17,423 bases of DNA, taken from assembly GCA_018056045.1 (NCBI GenBank), contig JAGPGI010000009.1, positions 1 to 17,423 of the forward strand, read 5' to 3'. Every line of letters begins with the position of its first letter. Position 1 is the first letter of the stretch. The translations under genes and the position numbers were made by a program. Source of the DNA: Paracoccus sp. (in: a-proteobacteria) (GTDB lineage Bacteria > Pseudomonadota > Alphaproteobacteria > Rhodobacterales > Rhodobacteraceae). The notes beneath the pieces were generated by a model. The model did not search any database. It saw nothing but the letters and a program-made list of their open reading frames with translations, and was not told where the DNA came from. This document shows positions 7,033 through 15,828 of this stretch, one piece after another.

Positions 7033-8106
7033 GTGAACGGTGTCCTGCCAGATACGAGCCTGAAGGCGCTGATCGAAAGCGGCGCCATCTCGGCCGAGCA
7101 ACCGATCCTGCCCGAACAGATCCAGCCCGCCAGCCTTGATTTGCGGCTGGGCCGCAGCGCATGGCGGCTGCGCGCCTCGTTCCTCAGTGGGCGCGGGCGC
7201 AAGGTCAGCGACCGGCTGGCGGATTTCGAAATGCATCGCATGGACCTGAGCGGCGGCGCCGTGCTGGAAAAGGGCTGCGTCTATCTGGTCCCGCTGATGG
7301 AGCGGCTGGCCCTGCCCAAGGGCCTTGATGCCGTGGCGAACGCCAAATCCTCGACCGGGCGGCTGGACCTGCTGACCCGGCTTGTGACCGACGAAGGCAC
7401 CGAGTTCGACCGCCTGCCAGAAGGCTATGACGGCCCGATCTATGCCGAGATCTGCCCGCGCAGCTTTTCGGTCCTTGTGCGTCCCGGCATGCGGCTGAAC
7501 CAGCTTCGGCTGCGGCAAGGACAGGCCGTGCTGTCGGATGCCGATCTGCGCGCCCTGCACGCGCGCGAGCCGCTGGTGACAGATGAGGCGCTGATCGACG
7601 AGGGTCTGGGCTTCTCGGTCGATCTGCGGCCGGCGCGGGGCGATCTGGTCGGCTATCGCGCCCGCCCGCATAGCGGCGTGATAGACCTCGACCGGATCGG
7701 TGCCTATCGTGCCTCGGATTTCTGGGACGAACTGCGCACCACCGAGGGCCAGCTGATTCTGGACCCCGGCGCCTTCTATATCCTCGTCAGTCGCGAATCG
7801 GTGGCGATCCCGCCCGATTACGCCGCCGAGATGGCCCCCTATCTGGCCATGGTCGGCGAGTTCCGCGTGCATTACGCCGGTTTCTTCGATCCCGGCTTCG
7901 GCCATGGCAGTGCCGGTCACGGCGCGCGCGGCGTCCTTGAGGTGCGCTGCCACGAGGCGCCCTTTGCGCTGGAACATGGGCAGGTCGTCGGCCGTCTGGT
8001 CTATGAGCGCATGGCGGCGCGGCCCGAGCGGCTTTACGGCACCGGCATCGCCTCGAATTATCAGGGTCAGGGGCTGAAGCTGGCCAAGCAGTTCCGCACC
8101 GACTGA
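7033..8106 (+). CDS. dcd: Two-domain 2'-deoxycytidine 5'-triphosphate deaminase
   Basis: The enzyme deaminates dCTP to dUTP, feeding thymidylate synthesis in the cytosol. At 357 residues it is about twice the usual dCTP deaminase and reads as a duplicated dUTPase/Dcd fold. The first half has SLDLRLG (34-40), KSSTGRLDLL (105-114), YAEI with Glu139, and VRPGMRLNQLRL. The second half has AGFFDPGFG (282-290), VLEVRC with Glu303, and the tail YGTGIASNYQGQGLKL. Such long forms are, to my knowledge, a recognised alphaproteobacterial variant. The start is GTG, with GGAGG 5 nt upstream; an out-of-frame ATG lies at 7029. It follows the tRNA terminator and is convergent with scpB, so it probably has a weak or shared promoter near the terminator. 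Confidence 0.9.
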   Translation: MNGVLPDTSLKALIESGAISAEQPILPEQIQPASLDLRLGRSAWRLRASFLSGRGRKVSDRLADFEMHRMDLSGGAVLEKGCVYLVPLMERLALPKGLDAVANAKSSTGRLDLLTRLVTDEGTEFDRLPEGYDGPIYAEICPRSFSVLVRPGMRLNQLRLRQGQAVLSDADLRALHAREPLVTDEALIDEGLGFSVDLRPARGDLVGYRARPHSGVIDLDRIGAYRASDFWDELRTTEGQLILDPGAFYILVSRESVAIPPDYAAEMAPYLAMVGEFRVHYAGFFDPGFGHGSAGHGARGVLEVRCHEAPFALEHGQVVGRLVYERMAARPERLYGTGIASNYQGQGLKLAKQFRTD

Positions 8107-8137
8107 TCCGCGACCAATCCGGTATCGACCAGCCGGC

Positions 8138-8164
8138 AAACTCACCGCATCGCAGCGTGAGCTT
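8138..8164. terminator. Possible bidirectional terminator between dcd and scpB
   Basis: In the 57-nt convergent gap, AAACTCAC (8138-8145) faces GTGAGCTTT (from 8157), giving a short imperfect hairpin flanked by A and T residues. The stem is only five sure pairs and the gap overlaps the scpB stop codon, so this is tentative. Confidence 0.3.
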
Positions 8165-8847
8165 TACTCGTCCTCGAACAGGTCATCGGCGGGGATATCT
8201 GCCCCCTCCTCGTCCTCTTCGACCTTCTGGAACATGTCCGGCGTCGCGCCCTCGATATTCGGGCGCGATTCCAGCAGCCCCGCCGCCCGCAATTCGGCCA
8301 GCCCCGGCAGGTCGCGGGCGCTTTCCAGCCCGAAATGGTCAAGGAAGGTCTCGGTCACCACGAAGGTCACCGGCCGGCCCGGGGTCTGGCGGCGGCGACC
8401 GATGCGCACCCATTCCATTTCGATCAGCTGGTCCAGCGTGCCCCGGCTGACGGCGACGCCCCTGATCTCTTCGATCTCGGCGCGGGTGACGGGCTGGTGA
8501 TAGGCGATGATGGCCAGGGTCTCGGTCGCGGCGCGCGACAGGCGGCGGCTTTCCACGACGCTTTCCTGCATCAGAAAGCCCAGATCGCCCGCCGTGCGAA
8601 AGGCCCATGCGTCACCGACGCGGGTCAGCTCGACGCCGCGCCCCTGATAGCGGGCGCGCAGGCCCTGCAGCGCCTCGGCGGCGTCGCAGCCGGCCGGCAG
8701 GCGGGCCGCAATCTCGCGCAGGCTCATCGGCGCGGCCGAGGCAAAGATCACCGCCTCGACCATGCGCTCCTGTTCGGCCAGAGGTGGCGGCGGAAAGCGT
8801 TGCAGGTCGGCAGTTTCGGCCTCGGTCTCGGGGCTGTCAGAAGTCAT
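8164..8847 (-). CDS. scpB: Segregation and condensation protein B
   Basis: ScpB is the winged-helix partner that binds the ScpA kleisin and, with SMC, forms the chromosome-condensing complex on the nucleoid. The 227-residue product shows the two tandem winged helices (about 25-95 and 105-175), with the family core ATETLAIIAYHQPVTRAEIE (107-126) and the block SRGTLDQLIEMEWVRIGRRR. The C-terminus is acidic (KVEEDEEG, DDLFEDE). Its ATG overlaps the scpA stop as ATGA, and no good ribosome site precedes it, so translation is likely coupled. It is the last gene of the argS-SPOR-nagZ-scpA-scpB run. Confidence 0.95.
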   Translation of the reverse strand: MTSDSPETEAETADLQRFPPPPLAEQERMVEAVIFASAAPMSLREIAARLPAGCDAAEALQGLRARYQGRGVELTRVGDAWAFRTAGDLGFLMQESVVESRRLSRAATETLAIIAYHQPVTRAEIEEIRGVAVSRGTLDQLIEMEWVRIGRRRQTPGRPVTFVVTETFLDHFGLESARDLPGLAELRAAGLLESRPNIEGATPDMFQKVEEDEEGADIPADDLFEDE

Positions 8848-9677
8848 TGCGGAGGACGCCTGCGGATGGTGATCGGTGCGAAAGTGTCGGACTGGTGCAG
8901 CTCCAGCGCGCCTTGCCGTGCCAGTTCCAGTGTCGCGGCAAAGGTGGCGGCGGTGGCCGAGCGGCGGCGCGCCGGGTCGGCATGCCAGCCCTCGGGCAGG
9001 AACGAGGCAAGCTCGGTCCAGTCACCGGCAAAGCCGATGAGCCCGCGCACCCGCTCCAGCGCCTGCTCCATGGTAAAAACGTCACGGCGGTCAAAGGCAT
9101 AGGGGCGGAATTCGTCGCGGGTGCGCAGCCGGGCATAAGCGCGCATCAAGTCGATCAGCCCGGCCTGCCAGGCCACCTGGCGGGCACGGGTGACGGTCTC
9201 GGGCGCGCCGCGCTGAAAGCGGTCCTGCCCCAGCCTGTCGCGCCCCATCAGCCGCGCCGCCGCCTCGCGCATGGCTTGCAGGCGTTCCAGCTGAAAGGCC
9301 AGATGCGCGGCCATATCCTCGGCCGAGGGGCCTTCGGCCTCGGGGTCGGGGGGCAGCAAAAGGCGCGATTTCAGATAGGCAAGCCATGCCGCCATGACCA
9401 GATAATCGGCGGCCAGTTCGATGCGCAGCGCCCTCGCCTCTTCGACAAAGGCCAGATACTGATCGGCCAGTTCCAGAACCGAGATCTGCATCAGGTCGAC
9501 CTTTTGCGTGCGCGACAGCGTCAGCAAAAGGTCCAAAGGCCCCTCGAAGCCCGAGACATCGACGACCAGCACCTCTTCGGCGCGGCGCTCCTCGACGCTT
9601 TGCGGCGCGAGGCCGGGCAGATGCGGCGCCTCGGGCGGCGTATCGGGGACCGGCGTCAGATATGGGACCTTGGTCAT
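8844..9677 (-). CDS. scpA: Segregation and condensation protein A (kleisin)
   Basis: ScpA bridges the SMC heads and recruits ScpB. The 277-residue protein has the kleisin N-terminal hallmark FEGPLDLLLTL (44-54) and the following block KVDLMQISVLELADQYL, then AADYLVMAAWLAYLKSRLLLP, all typical. The winged-helix C-terminus ends near ITIRRRPPQ. A TTG two codons earlier (9683) is an alternative start, but the ATG at 9677 is preferred; neither has a strong ribosome site. The 72-nt gap after nagZ holds no obvious promoter, so it is probably read through from upstream. Confidence 0.95.
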   Translation of the reverse strand: MTKVPYLTPVPDTPPEAPHLPGLAPQSVEERRAEEVLVVDVSGFEGPLDLLLTLSRTQKVDLMQISVLELADQYLAFVEEARALRIELAADYLVMAAWLAYLKSRLLLPPDPEAEGPSAEDMAAHLAFQLERLQAMREAAARLMGRDRLGQDRFQRGAPETVTRARQVAWQAGLIDLMRAYARLRTRDEFRPYAFDRRDVFTMEQALERVRGLIGFAGDWTELASFLPEGWHADPARRRSATAATFAATLELARQGALELHQSDTFAPITIRRRPPQ

Positions 9678-9749
9678 CAGCAACCCGGATGCGAGGGATG
9701 GGCGGAAAGCCCGCGCAGAATCGGCCAGACGCCCGGCATAGTCAACAGA

Positions 9750-10736
9750 TCAGGCCGCCAGCCCGCCCAAGGCGGTCAATTCGGCCCGCAGCGCACCGGC
9801 ATCGGCCAGTTGCGGTTGATGGCGCAAGGCCAGCGCGGCCTCGGCGCGTTCCGTAGCACGCGCGGTCATGTTGCCGCTCGCGGCGACGATATCACCCATC
9901 TGGTCAAGGGTCTCGTTGCAGGACAGGACCAGATCGCAACCGGCGGCGATGATCGCCCCGGCGCGTTCGGCCACGGTCCCGCTGAGCGCCTGCATGCCGA
10001 TATCGTCGGACATCAGCAGCCCCTGAAACCCGAGATCGCGGCGGATCATCTCGATCACCGGGCGCGAGGCCGTGGCTGGCGCGTCATCGATGGCGGTAAA
10101 GCGAATATGCGCAGTCATCGCCATCGGCAGGTCGGCCAGCGCGCGGAAAGGCGCGAAATCGGTGGCCATCAGCTCGGCCAGGGGCGCGTCCACCACCGGC
10201 AGGTCCTTGTGGCTGTCGACCCGCGCCCGGCCATGTCCCGGCATGTGCTTGACGATGGGCAGAACGCCCGCCGCCAGCATGGCCTTGGCAGCAATGCGGC
10301 CCAGCCGGGTCACGGTGTCGGGGTCCGAGCCAAGGCAGCGATTGCGCAGAAAGGGATGCGTGTCGTCGCGCGCGATATCCAGAACCGGGGCGCAATCTGC
10401 ATCAATGCCCATGTCGCGCAGTTCTTGCGCCAGCAGGTGATGATGCAGCCAGATCGCGCGATCACCATTCGCCGCTTGGTCCAGCGGCGCGGGCCAGTCG
10501 GTCCAATGCGGGGCGCGCATGCGCTGGACGCGGCCGCCCTCTTGATCGATCAGCACCGGGGCGTCGCGGCCCACCGCATCGCGCAGGTCGGCGGTCAACC
10601 GGCGCAGGCGTTCGGGCGTGTCGATATTGCGGCCAAACAGGATGAAGCCCCAAGGATCGGCCGAGCGAAAGAAATCCCGCTCGGCCTTTGTCAGGTCGGG
10701 GCCGGCGATGCCGCCCAGAATCGTTGCACCGGTCAT
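9750..10736 (-). CDS. nagZ: Beta-N-acetylhexosaminidase NagZ (GH3), peptidoglycan recycling
   Basis: NagZ removes GlcNAc from cytosolic GlcNAc-anhydroMurNAc-peptides during cell wall recycling. The 328-residue protein has the GH3 NagZ motifs LIDQEGGRVQR (62-72), KHMPGHGRARVDSHKDLP (163-180), whose Asp-Ser-His carries the general acid/base His176, and LMSDDIGMQ (241-249), which holds the nucleophilic Asp. No signal peptide is present, as expected for a cytosolic enzyme. The frame is open 63 codons further upstream inside the SPOR gene, but the ATG at 10736 overlaps the SPOR stop as ATGA and the GH3 fold starts there. Co-location with a SPOR protein links it to septal peptidoglycan turnover. 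Confidence 0.95.
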   Translation of the reverse strand: MTGATILGGIAGPDLTKAERDFFRSADPWGFILFGRNIDTPERLRRLTADLRDAVGRDAPVLIDQEGGRVQRMRAPHWTDWPAPLDQAANGDRAIWLHHHLLAQELRDMGIDADCAPVLDIARDDTHPFLRNRCLGSDPDTVTRLGRIAAKAMLAAGVLPIVKHMPGHGRARVDSHKDLPVVDAPLAELMATDFAPFRALADLPMAMTAHIRFTAIDDAPATASRPVIEMIRRDLGFQGLLMSDDIGMQALSGTVAERAGAIIAAGCDLVLSCNETLDQMGDIVAASGNMTARATERAEAALALRHQPQLADAGALRAELTALGGLAA

Positions 10737-11899
10737 TTTGCCGTCGCGGGGATGCAGTCGATACCCTCGGCGATCAGCGCCGCGCAGAAGCGCCGCGCCT
10801 CGTCCTTGGAGGCGAAGCCCGAGGCGCGCAGCCGCCAGAAAGCGCGGCCGTTGGTCTCGTGTTTCTGGATGACCATGCCCTTGCCGGCGAAAAGCGCGCC
10901 GAACTTGCCCGACACCCGGTTCCATTCGCCCTTGGCCAGCGAATCGCTGTCAAAAGCGCCGATCTGGACCAGCGACGAGCCCGAGGCGACGGGGGCGGCA
11001 GCGGGAGCTGCCTCGCGCACGGCTTCGGGTGCGGCGGAGGGGCGGTCCTCGCTGGGACGGCTTTCGGCGGCAGCCGGCCGTTCGGCGGCGACTGGCGCGG
11101 CTGCGGCGGTCACCGCAGCGGCGACACGGCGCGGACGCGGCGCGGGGCGGTCCGATTTCGCGACAAGGCCCGGCGGCACGGTCACGACGGCCTCGGCCAG
11201 CGCGGTGGTGATGGCGACATCGCGGGCCTCGTTGCCGGCAAGGTCGGTCACGACCTCGTTCACGGCGGCCTCGGCGGCAGGCGCATCGGAAATGGTGGCG
11301 TTGGCCACGGCATCGGCGGGCAGCGGCGCCGCGACCTCGCCGTCGGGGCGGGCGATGACACGGGCGGCGTCATCCATCAGCGGCAGTTCGATCGGGTGCG
11401 AGGGCTCCTGCGCCGAGGCGCCAAGCTCGCCCATGGCGACATCCTGACCGTTCAGCGCCGTCGGCTGCGGCGCGATGGCGACGCGATCGACGGGGGCGGC
11501 CTCGGAGCCTGCGGCAACGGAATTGACGGCAAGGCCGGCGCGGTCGGTCAACTCGCCGCCGGGATTGTCCGGCGCAGTGCGGGCCGCGCCCTCGATGGCG
11601 CGGATCACCGGCACGCCGGAAACATCGCGCACCACCAGCTTGAAGCCCCAGACGGCAAGGATGACGATCAGCCCGACGGAAACCAGCGCACCGATATAAT
11701 GCGTCAGCCGCGTCAGCCGTCCCAGAAGCGAGGGGGCCTCAGCGACCGCTTCGGCATAGGCGTGATGGTGATGGTCGCTCCAACCGTCATCCTGCCAATG
11801 CTCGTCATGGCCCTGATGGCCATGAGGATAGTCCTGCGCCAGCCGTTGCGGCTGCGACCCTTCAAACCCGCCCGAGGAGCGGAAATCTACTACCGTCAT
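10733..11899 (-). CDS. SPOR-domain membrane protein with His-rich N-terminus
   Basis: The 388-residue protein has a cytoplasmic N-terminus that is strongly His-rich between 26 and 46, one membrane span at about 67-90 (YIGALVSVGLIVILAVWGFK), a long Ala/Pro/Glu-rich periplasmic linker, and a C-terminal SPOR domain at about 308-386 (SSLVQIGAF ... WRLRASGF). SPOR domains bind denuded glycan strands at the division septum, so the protein probably localises there. It lies between argS and nagZ, an order I recall from other Rhodobacteraceae. The ATG at 11899 is preceded by three overlapping GGCAGG copies serving as the ribosome site, and its stop overlaps nagZ as ATGA. A specific partner is unknown. 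Confidence 0.9.
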   Translation of the reverse strand: MTVVDFRSSGGFEGSQPQRLAQDYPHGHQGHDEHWQDDGWSDHHHHAYAEAVAEAPSLLGRLTRLTHYIGALVSVGLIVILAVWGFKLVVRDVSGVPVIRAIEGAARTAPDNPGGELTDRAGLAVNSVAAGSEAAPVDRVAIAPQPTALNGQDVAMGELGASAQEPSHPIELPLMDDAARVIARPDGEVAAPLPADAVANATISDAPAAEAAVNEVVTDLAGNEARDVAITTALAEAVVTVPPGLVAKSDRPAPRPRRVAAAVTAAAAPVAAERPAAAESRPSEDRPSAAPEAVREAAPAAAPVASGSSLVQIGAFDSDSLAKGEWNRVSGKFGALFAGKGMVIQKHETNGRAFWRLRASGFASKDEARRFCAALIAEGIDCIPATAK

Positions 11900-11900
11900 T

Positions 11901-11958
11901 CCTGCCTGCCTGCCGGTTGATCCGACGCTGCTCGTTTATCTGCTCGATCCCCGGCAGG
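11901..11958 (-). promoter_or_regulatory. Possible ribosome-site-masking hairpin before the SPOR gene
   Basis: On the minus strand CCTGCCGG (11958-11951) can pair with CCGGCAGG (11916-11909) across a 34-nt loop. The second arm is the first of three overlapping GGCAGG units (11914-11901) that form the Shine-Dalgarno region, 2 to 10 nt before the ATG. CCTGCC could pair with any of the three units. The element lies wholly in the argS-SPOR gap. Confidence 0.4.
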
Positions 11959-11969
11959 GCACGCCTTTT

Positions 11970-13715
11970 TCAGCGCATTTCTTTGGCCGGAGTCACACCC
12001 AAGATACCAAGACCGGCTGAAATGACAACGCCGACGGACCGTGCCAGCGCAATTTTCGCCGCCGTCGTGGCAGGATCGCCATCCTGCACGAAACGCAGCG
12101 AGGTTTCGTCATTGCCGCGGTTCCACAGCGAATGCAGGTCAGACGCGGTATCGTAAAGGAAAAACGCGATCCGGTGCGGCTCATGCGCACGCGCGGCGAT
12201 TTCGACGATGCGTGGCCATTCTGCAACTTTGCGAGCCAGTTCCAGCTCGGCAGGATGGTCCAGACGCGCGAGATCCGCCCCGGCCAGCGCCGCATCCGAG
12301 GTATCGACACCCATCTCGGCGGCCTTTTTCAGCACCGAATTCACCCGCGCGCTGGCATATTGCACATACCAGACCGGGTTGTCCTTGGACTGTTCCAGCA
12401 CCTTGTCAAAGTCGAAATCCAGCGCCGCGTCGTTCTTGCGCGTCAGCATGTGGAAACGTGTCACGTCCGCGCCGGCCTGCTCGACCACGTCGCGCAGGGT
12501 GACGAAGGTGCCGGCGCGCTTGGACATCTTGAAGGGCTCGCCGTTCTTGAACAGCTTGACCAGCTGGATCAGCTTGATGTCCAGCGGCACACGGCCATTC
12601 GACAGCGCTGCGACAGCCGCATTCATGCGCTTGACGTAACCGCCATGGTCGGCGCCGAAGACGTCGATCAGCTCGTCAAAGCCGCGGTCGATCTTGTCCC
12701 AGTGATAGGCGATGTCGGGCGCGAAATAGGTCCATGCACCATCCGATTTCTGGATCGGCCGGTCCACATCGTCGCCATGCGCGGTCGAGCGGAACAGCGT
12801 CTGTTCGCGCGCCTCCCAATCCTCGGGCAGCTTGCCTTTGGGCGGCTCAAGCGTGCCGCGATAGATCAGGCCGGCGCTGCGCAGCCGGTCGATGGCGGCC
12901 TCGATCCGGCCGGTGCCGTAAAGCGCCTTTTCGCTGGAATAGACGTTCATTTCGACGCCCAGCATCGCCAGATCTTCGCGGATCATGGCCATCATCGCCT
13001 CGGTGGCGAAATCGCGGATCTCGGCCAGCCACTCGGATTCGGGCCTGTCGATCAGGCTGGCGCCGTATTTCGCCTTCAGCGCCTCGCCCACCGGAATCAG
13101 GTAGTCGCCGGGATAAAGCCCCTCGGCGATCTCGGGCTCAAGGCCGTTTGCCTCGCGGTAGCGTTCATAGGCCGAACGCGCCAGCACATCGACCTGCGCG
13201 CCGCCATCGTTGATGTAATATTCGCGCGTCACGTCATTGCCGGCAAAGGCCAGCAGGCTGGCCAGCGCATCGCCAAAGATCGCGCCCCGGGTATGGCCGA
13301 CATGCATCGGGCCGGTCGGGTTGGCCGAGACGAATTCGACATTGACCTTGCGCCCCTTGCCCATGTCCGAGCGGCCGTAATCGGCGCCCTCGGTCAGCGC
13401 GGCGCGGATGACGCTTTGCCATTCGACAGGGGCAAGGCGCAGGTTCAGAAAGCCCGGCCCCGCCACCTCGGCCGAGGTGATGCGCGGATCAGCGGCCAGC
13501 CGCGCGGCCAGCGCCTCGGCGATGTCGCGGGGCTTTTTGCCGGCGGGCTTGGCCAGCACCATGGCCGCATTGGTCGCCATGTCGCCATGCGCCGGATCGC
13601 GCGGCGGCTCGACCGTCACCGCGGCGGTATCAAGACCGGCGGGCAGTTCCCCCGCCTGTTCCATCTGGGCAAGCGCGTCGATGATCAGCGCGCGGATATC
13701 CGAAAAGAGGTTCAT
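11970..13715 (-). CDS. argS: Arginyl-tRNA synthetase
   Basis: ArgS charges tRNA-Arg in the cytosol using ATP. The 581-residue product is of normal length and begins [17 protein letters not shown]. It has the N-terminal Add-1 type domain, the class I HIGH motif as HVGH (138-141) within [15 protein letters not shown], and the KMSKS loop as FKMSKRAG (395-402), then the helical DALR anticodon-binding domain from about 455. An in-frame ATG nine nt upstream (13724) is an alternative start; the GGAAG just before 13715 and the family start favour 13715. It leads the SPOR-nagZ-scpA-scpB block and has its own candidate promoter upstream. Confidence 0.97.
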   Translation of the reverse strand: MNLFSDIRALIIDALAQMEQAGELPAGLDTAAVTVEPPRDPAHGDMATNAAMVLAKPAGKKPRDIAEALAARLAADPRITSAEVAGPGFLNLRLAPVEWQSVIRAALTEGADYGRSDMGKGRKVNVEFVSANPTGPMHVGHTRGAIFGDALASLLAFAGNDVTREYYINDGGAQVDVLARSAYERYREANGLEPEIAEGLYPGDYLIPVGEALKAKYGASLIDRPESEWLAEIRDFATEAMMAMIREDLAMLGVEMNVYSSEKALYGTGRIEAAIDRLRSAGLIYRGTLEPPKGKLPEDWEAREQTLFRSTAHGDDVDRPIQKSDGAWTYFAPDIAYHWDKIDRGFDELIDVFGADHGGYVKRMNAAVAALSNGRVPLDIKLIQLVKLFKNGEPFKMSKRAGTFVTLRDVVEQAGADVTRFHMLTRKNDAALDFDFDKVLEQSKDNPVWYVQYASARVNSVLKKAAEMGVDTSDAALAGADLARLDHPAELELARKVAEWPRIVEIAARAHEPHRIAFFLYDTASDLHSLWNRGNDETSLRFVQDGDPATTAAKIALARSVGVVISAGLGILGVTPAKEMR

Positions 13716-13739
13716 GGCTTCCATCCGTAAGATCGTCCG

Positions 13740-13769
13740 GGGATAGCCCTTGCCATGAGGGAACGTCAA
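13740..13769 (-). promoter_or_regulatory. Candidate promoter of argS and its downstream block
   Basis: Minus-strand TTGACG (13769-13764) is followed after 18 nt by TATCCC (13745-13740). The leader to the argS ATG would be about 20 nt. It sits in the 86-nt gap after the antiporter stop; no T-rich hairpin was seen that would end the antiporter transcript. Confidence 0.45.
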
Positions 13770-13801
13770 CCGGGACGGAAACGGCGCTGGAATGGCCGGG
13801 T

Positions 13802-15727
13802 TCAGTGCCCGGGCCGCCTGCCCTTCTCTTCGGCTTCGGCCTCGGCATCGGCATCGCGGAGGATGCGGGCCTCGACGCGGGCGATCTCGCGGGCGCGATG
13901 GCTCAGCTCGGCCTCGTGGCGGATCTTCTCGACCGTCTCGGGCGGGATCATCGACACGATTCGGGTGTCGGGCCGGCCGTCGATGCGCGCCGGATCGCGG
14001 ATGAACTGCAGCCTGCCGCGATTGATGACGACCAGCGGGATCACCTCGGGCCGGGCCTCGCGCCAGTCCTGCAGGGTATATTCGTCGGTCAGGCGGGTGG
14101 TGCGAAAGGTCCAGCCCTCGGCGATCAGGTCCAGATATTGCTCAAGCGTGCGGTTGCCGTTGACGTGCTGGCCACCCAGCTGCGTGGGCAGGGCGTGGCG
14201 GGCGATCTCTTCCTTGTGGCGGGCCAGTTGCCAGATCGCGTCGCGGCCCAGTTCCGGCGCCAGATCGGTCGCCACCAGCGTGTTGTAGGCGTCGTTGTCC
14301 GAGGCGGCGAGCAGGGTCGTATAGGCGATGAACTCGATGCTGTCCTCGGCCGCCTCGGAAAGGATGTCGCCATGGAAATAGGGCACGCCCACGGCGCGCG
14401 CGGTCAGAAGATGGGCGCGGTTCGGATCGGCGATCAGCACATTGACCTCGGCCTTTTTCAGCGCCTGGGCCAGCCCGGTGGCAAAGACCGAGCCGCCAAG
14501 GATCATCAGCCCCGGCCGCTCGCCCACCGTCAGCCCCAACGCCCGGGCCATGGGCGCCAGGGTGAAGCCGTTCAGCACCACGGTCGCCATCACCAGCACG
14601 AAGGCCAGCGGCACCATCATCGCCCCGTCCCCGATCCCGTCCGAAACCAGCCGCTCTGCGAATACCCCCGAGACCGCGACCAGCACCACGCCGCGCGGTC
14701 CGGTCAGCGCGATCAGCAGCTTTTCGTTCCATGGCAGGCCGGTGCCGATCAGCGACAGCATGACCGTCAGCGGCCGCACCACCAGCATCACCACCAGCAC
14801 GAAGGCCAGCGCCCGCCAGTCCAGCATCCTGAGCGTCTGGAACTCGACCCCCGCCGCCAAGAGGATGAACACCCCCGAGACCAGCAGGATCGTGGCGCTT
14901 TCCTTGAAGCGGTAGATCTCGGTATAGCTGGGCAGCTTGGCATTCGCGATCACCAGCCCCATCACCGTCACCGACAAAAGCCCGCTTTCCGGCAGGACCA
15001 TGTCCGCCCCGGCAAATGCCACGATCACGGTGACGAACAGCACCGGCACCTTCATGTATTCGGGCACCAGATTGCGGCGAAAGGCGCCGACGATGCCATA
15101 GCCCCCCGCCAGTCCCAGAATGCCGGAAAAGCCCACGCCCTTGGCCAGCACCCAGACCGCCATGGCCCCATCCAGATGCGAATGCCGCACCAGCACCACC
15201 AGCACCGCAAGCACCGCCGCCAGCGCGCCAAGCGCGTCGTTGACGATGGCCTCCCATTGCAGGGCCTGCGCCGGGCGGGGCTGCAGCCGCGCCTGCCGCA
15301 ACAGCGGCGCGATCACCGTCGGGCCGGTCACGATCATGATGCCGCCAAAGACGATCGAGGCCTCCCAGCTCAGCCCCGCGACCCAGTTCAGCGCCAGCGC
15401 CGAAAACAGCCAGCCCAGGGGCGCGCCCAGCAGCACCAGCCGCTTGACCACCGGACGTGCGTCGCCCAGCTGGCGAAAGTTCAGCGTCAGGCCGCCTTCG
15501 AACAGGATCACCGCCACCGCCAGCGAGATCATCGGATGCAAGAGCGCGCCGATGTCACGCTCGGGGACAAAGATGCCGGTGACGGGGCCGAGAATCAGCC
15601 CGGCCACCAGCATCAGGACGATGGCCGGCATCCGGAACCGCCATGCCAGCCATTGCGCGCCCACCCCCGCGACCCCCACGATGGCAAAGGCTTCCATCGG
15701 ATTGAGCGCATCTGTCCCAGTGACCAT
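13802..15727 (-). CDS. CPA-type Na+(K+)/H+ antiporter with C-terminal Rossmann-like domain
   Basis: The 641-residue protein has about twelve hydrophobic segments in residues 10-395, followed by a soluble region. Diagnostic blocks are [10 protein letters not shown] (75-84), [11 protein letters not shown] (132-142), [13 protein letters not shown] (159-171) containing the Asn163-Asp164 pair expected in the ion site of electroneutral CPA1 exchangers, and [10 protein letters not shown] (342-351). It would exchange Na+ or K+ for protons across the inner membrane. The soluble part (406-500) looks like a TrkA-N/RCK Rossmann unit, followed by a second region of about 110 residues and a Glu/Ala-rich end. 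The ATG at 15727 with GAGGGG just upstream is preferred to the open extension. It is divergent from the helicase. The ion and direction cannot be deduced. Confidence 0.9.
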   Translation of the reverse strand: MVTGTDALNPMEAFAIVGVAGVGAQWLAWRFRMPAIVLMLVAGLILGPVTGIFVPERDIGALLHPMISLAVAVILFEGGLTLNFRQLGDARPVVKRLVLLGAPLGWLFSALALNWVAGLSWEASIVFGGIMIVTGPTVIAPLLRQARLQPRPAQALQWEAIVNDALGALAAVLAVLVVLVRHSHLDGAMAVWVLAKGVGFSGILGLAGGYGIVGAFRRNLVPEYMKVPVLFVTVIVAFAGADMVLPESGLLSVTVMGLVIANAKLPSYTEIYRFKESATILLVSGVFILLAAGVEFQTLRMLDWRALAFVLVVMLVVRPLTVMLSLIGTGLPWNEKLLIALTGPRGVVLVAVSGVFAERLVSDGIGDGAMMVPLAFVLVMATVVLNGFTLAPMARALGLTVGERPGLMILGGSVFATGLAQALKKAEVNVLIADPNRAHLLTARAVGVPYFHGDILSEAAEDSIEFIAYTTLLAASDNDAYNTLVATDLAPELGRDAIWQLARHKEEIARHALPTQLGGQHVNGNRTLEQYLDLIAEGWTFRTTRLTDEYTLQDWREARPEVIPLVVINRGRLQFIRDPARIDGRPDTRIVSMIPPETVEKIRHEAELSHRAREIARVEARILRDADAEAEAEEKGRRPGH

Positions 15728-15828
15728 ATAACCCCTCACGTCTGCGTTACCTTGCCCCTCGCACAACACCGCCAGAGGCCCCTCCGTTCCCGTCAGAGAC
15801 GGCCCGATGACAGAAATCCTGCATCAGA

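Noticed and set aside
8607..11447. A 946-codon open frame on the plus strand opposite scpB, scpA, nagZ and SPOR
   Set aside because: Four recognisable genes lie on the other strand; the translated product is low-complexity Arg/Gly/Ala/Gln sequence without family motifs or a ribosome site.
12132..13730. A 532-codon plus-strand frame opposite argS
   Set aside because: argS is complete with HIGH and KMSKR motifs; the antisense product has no family features.
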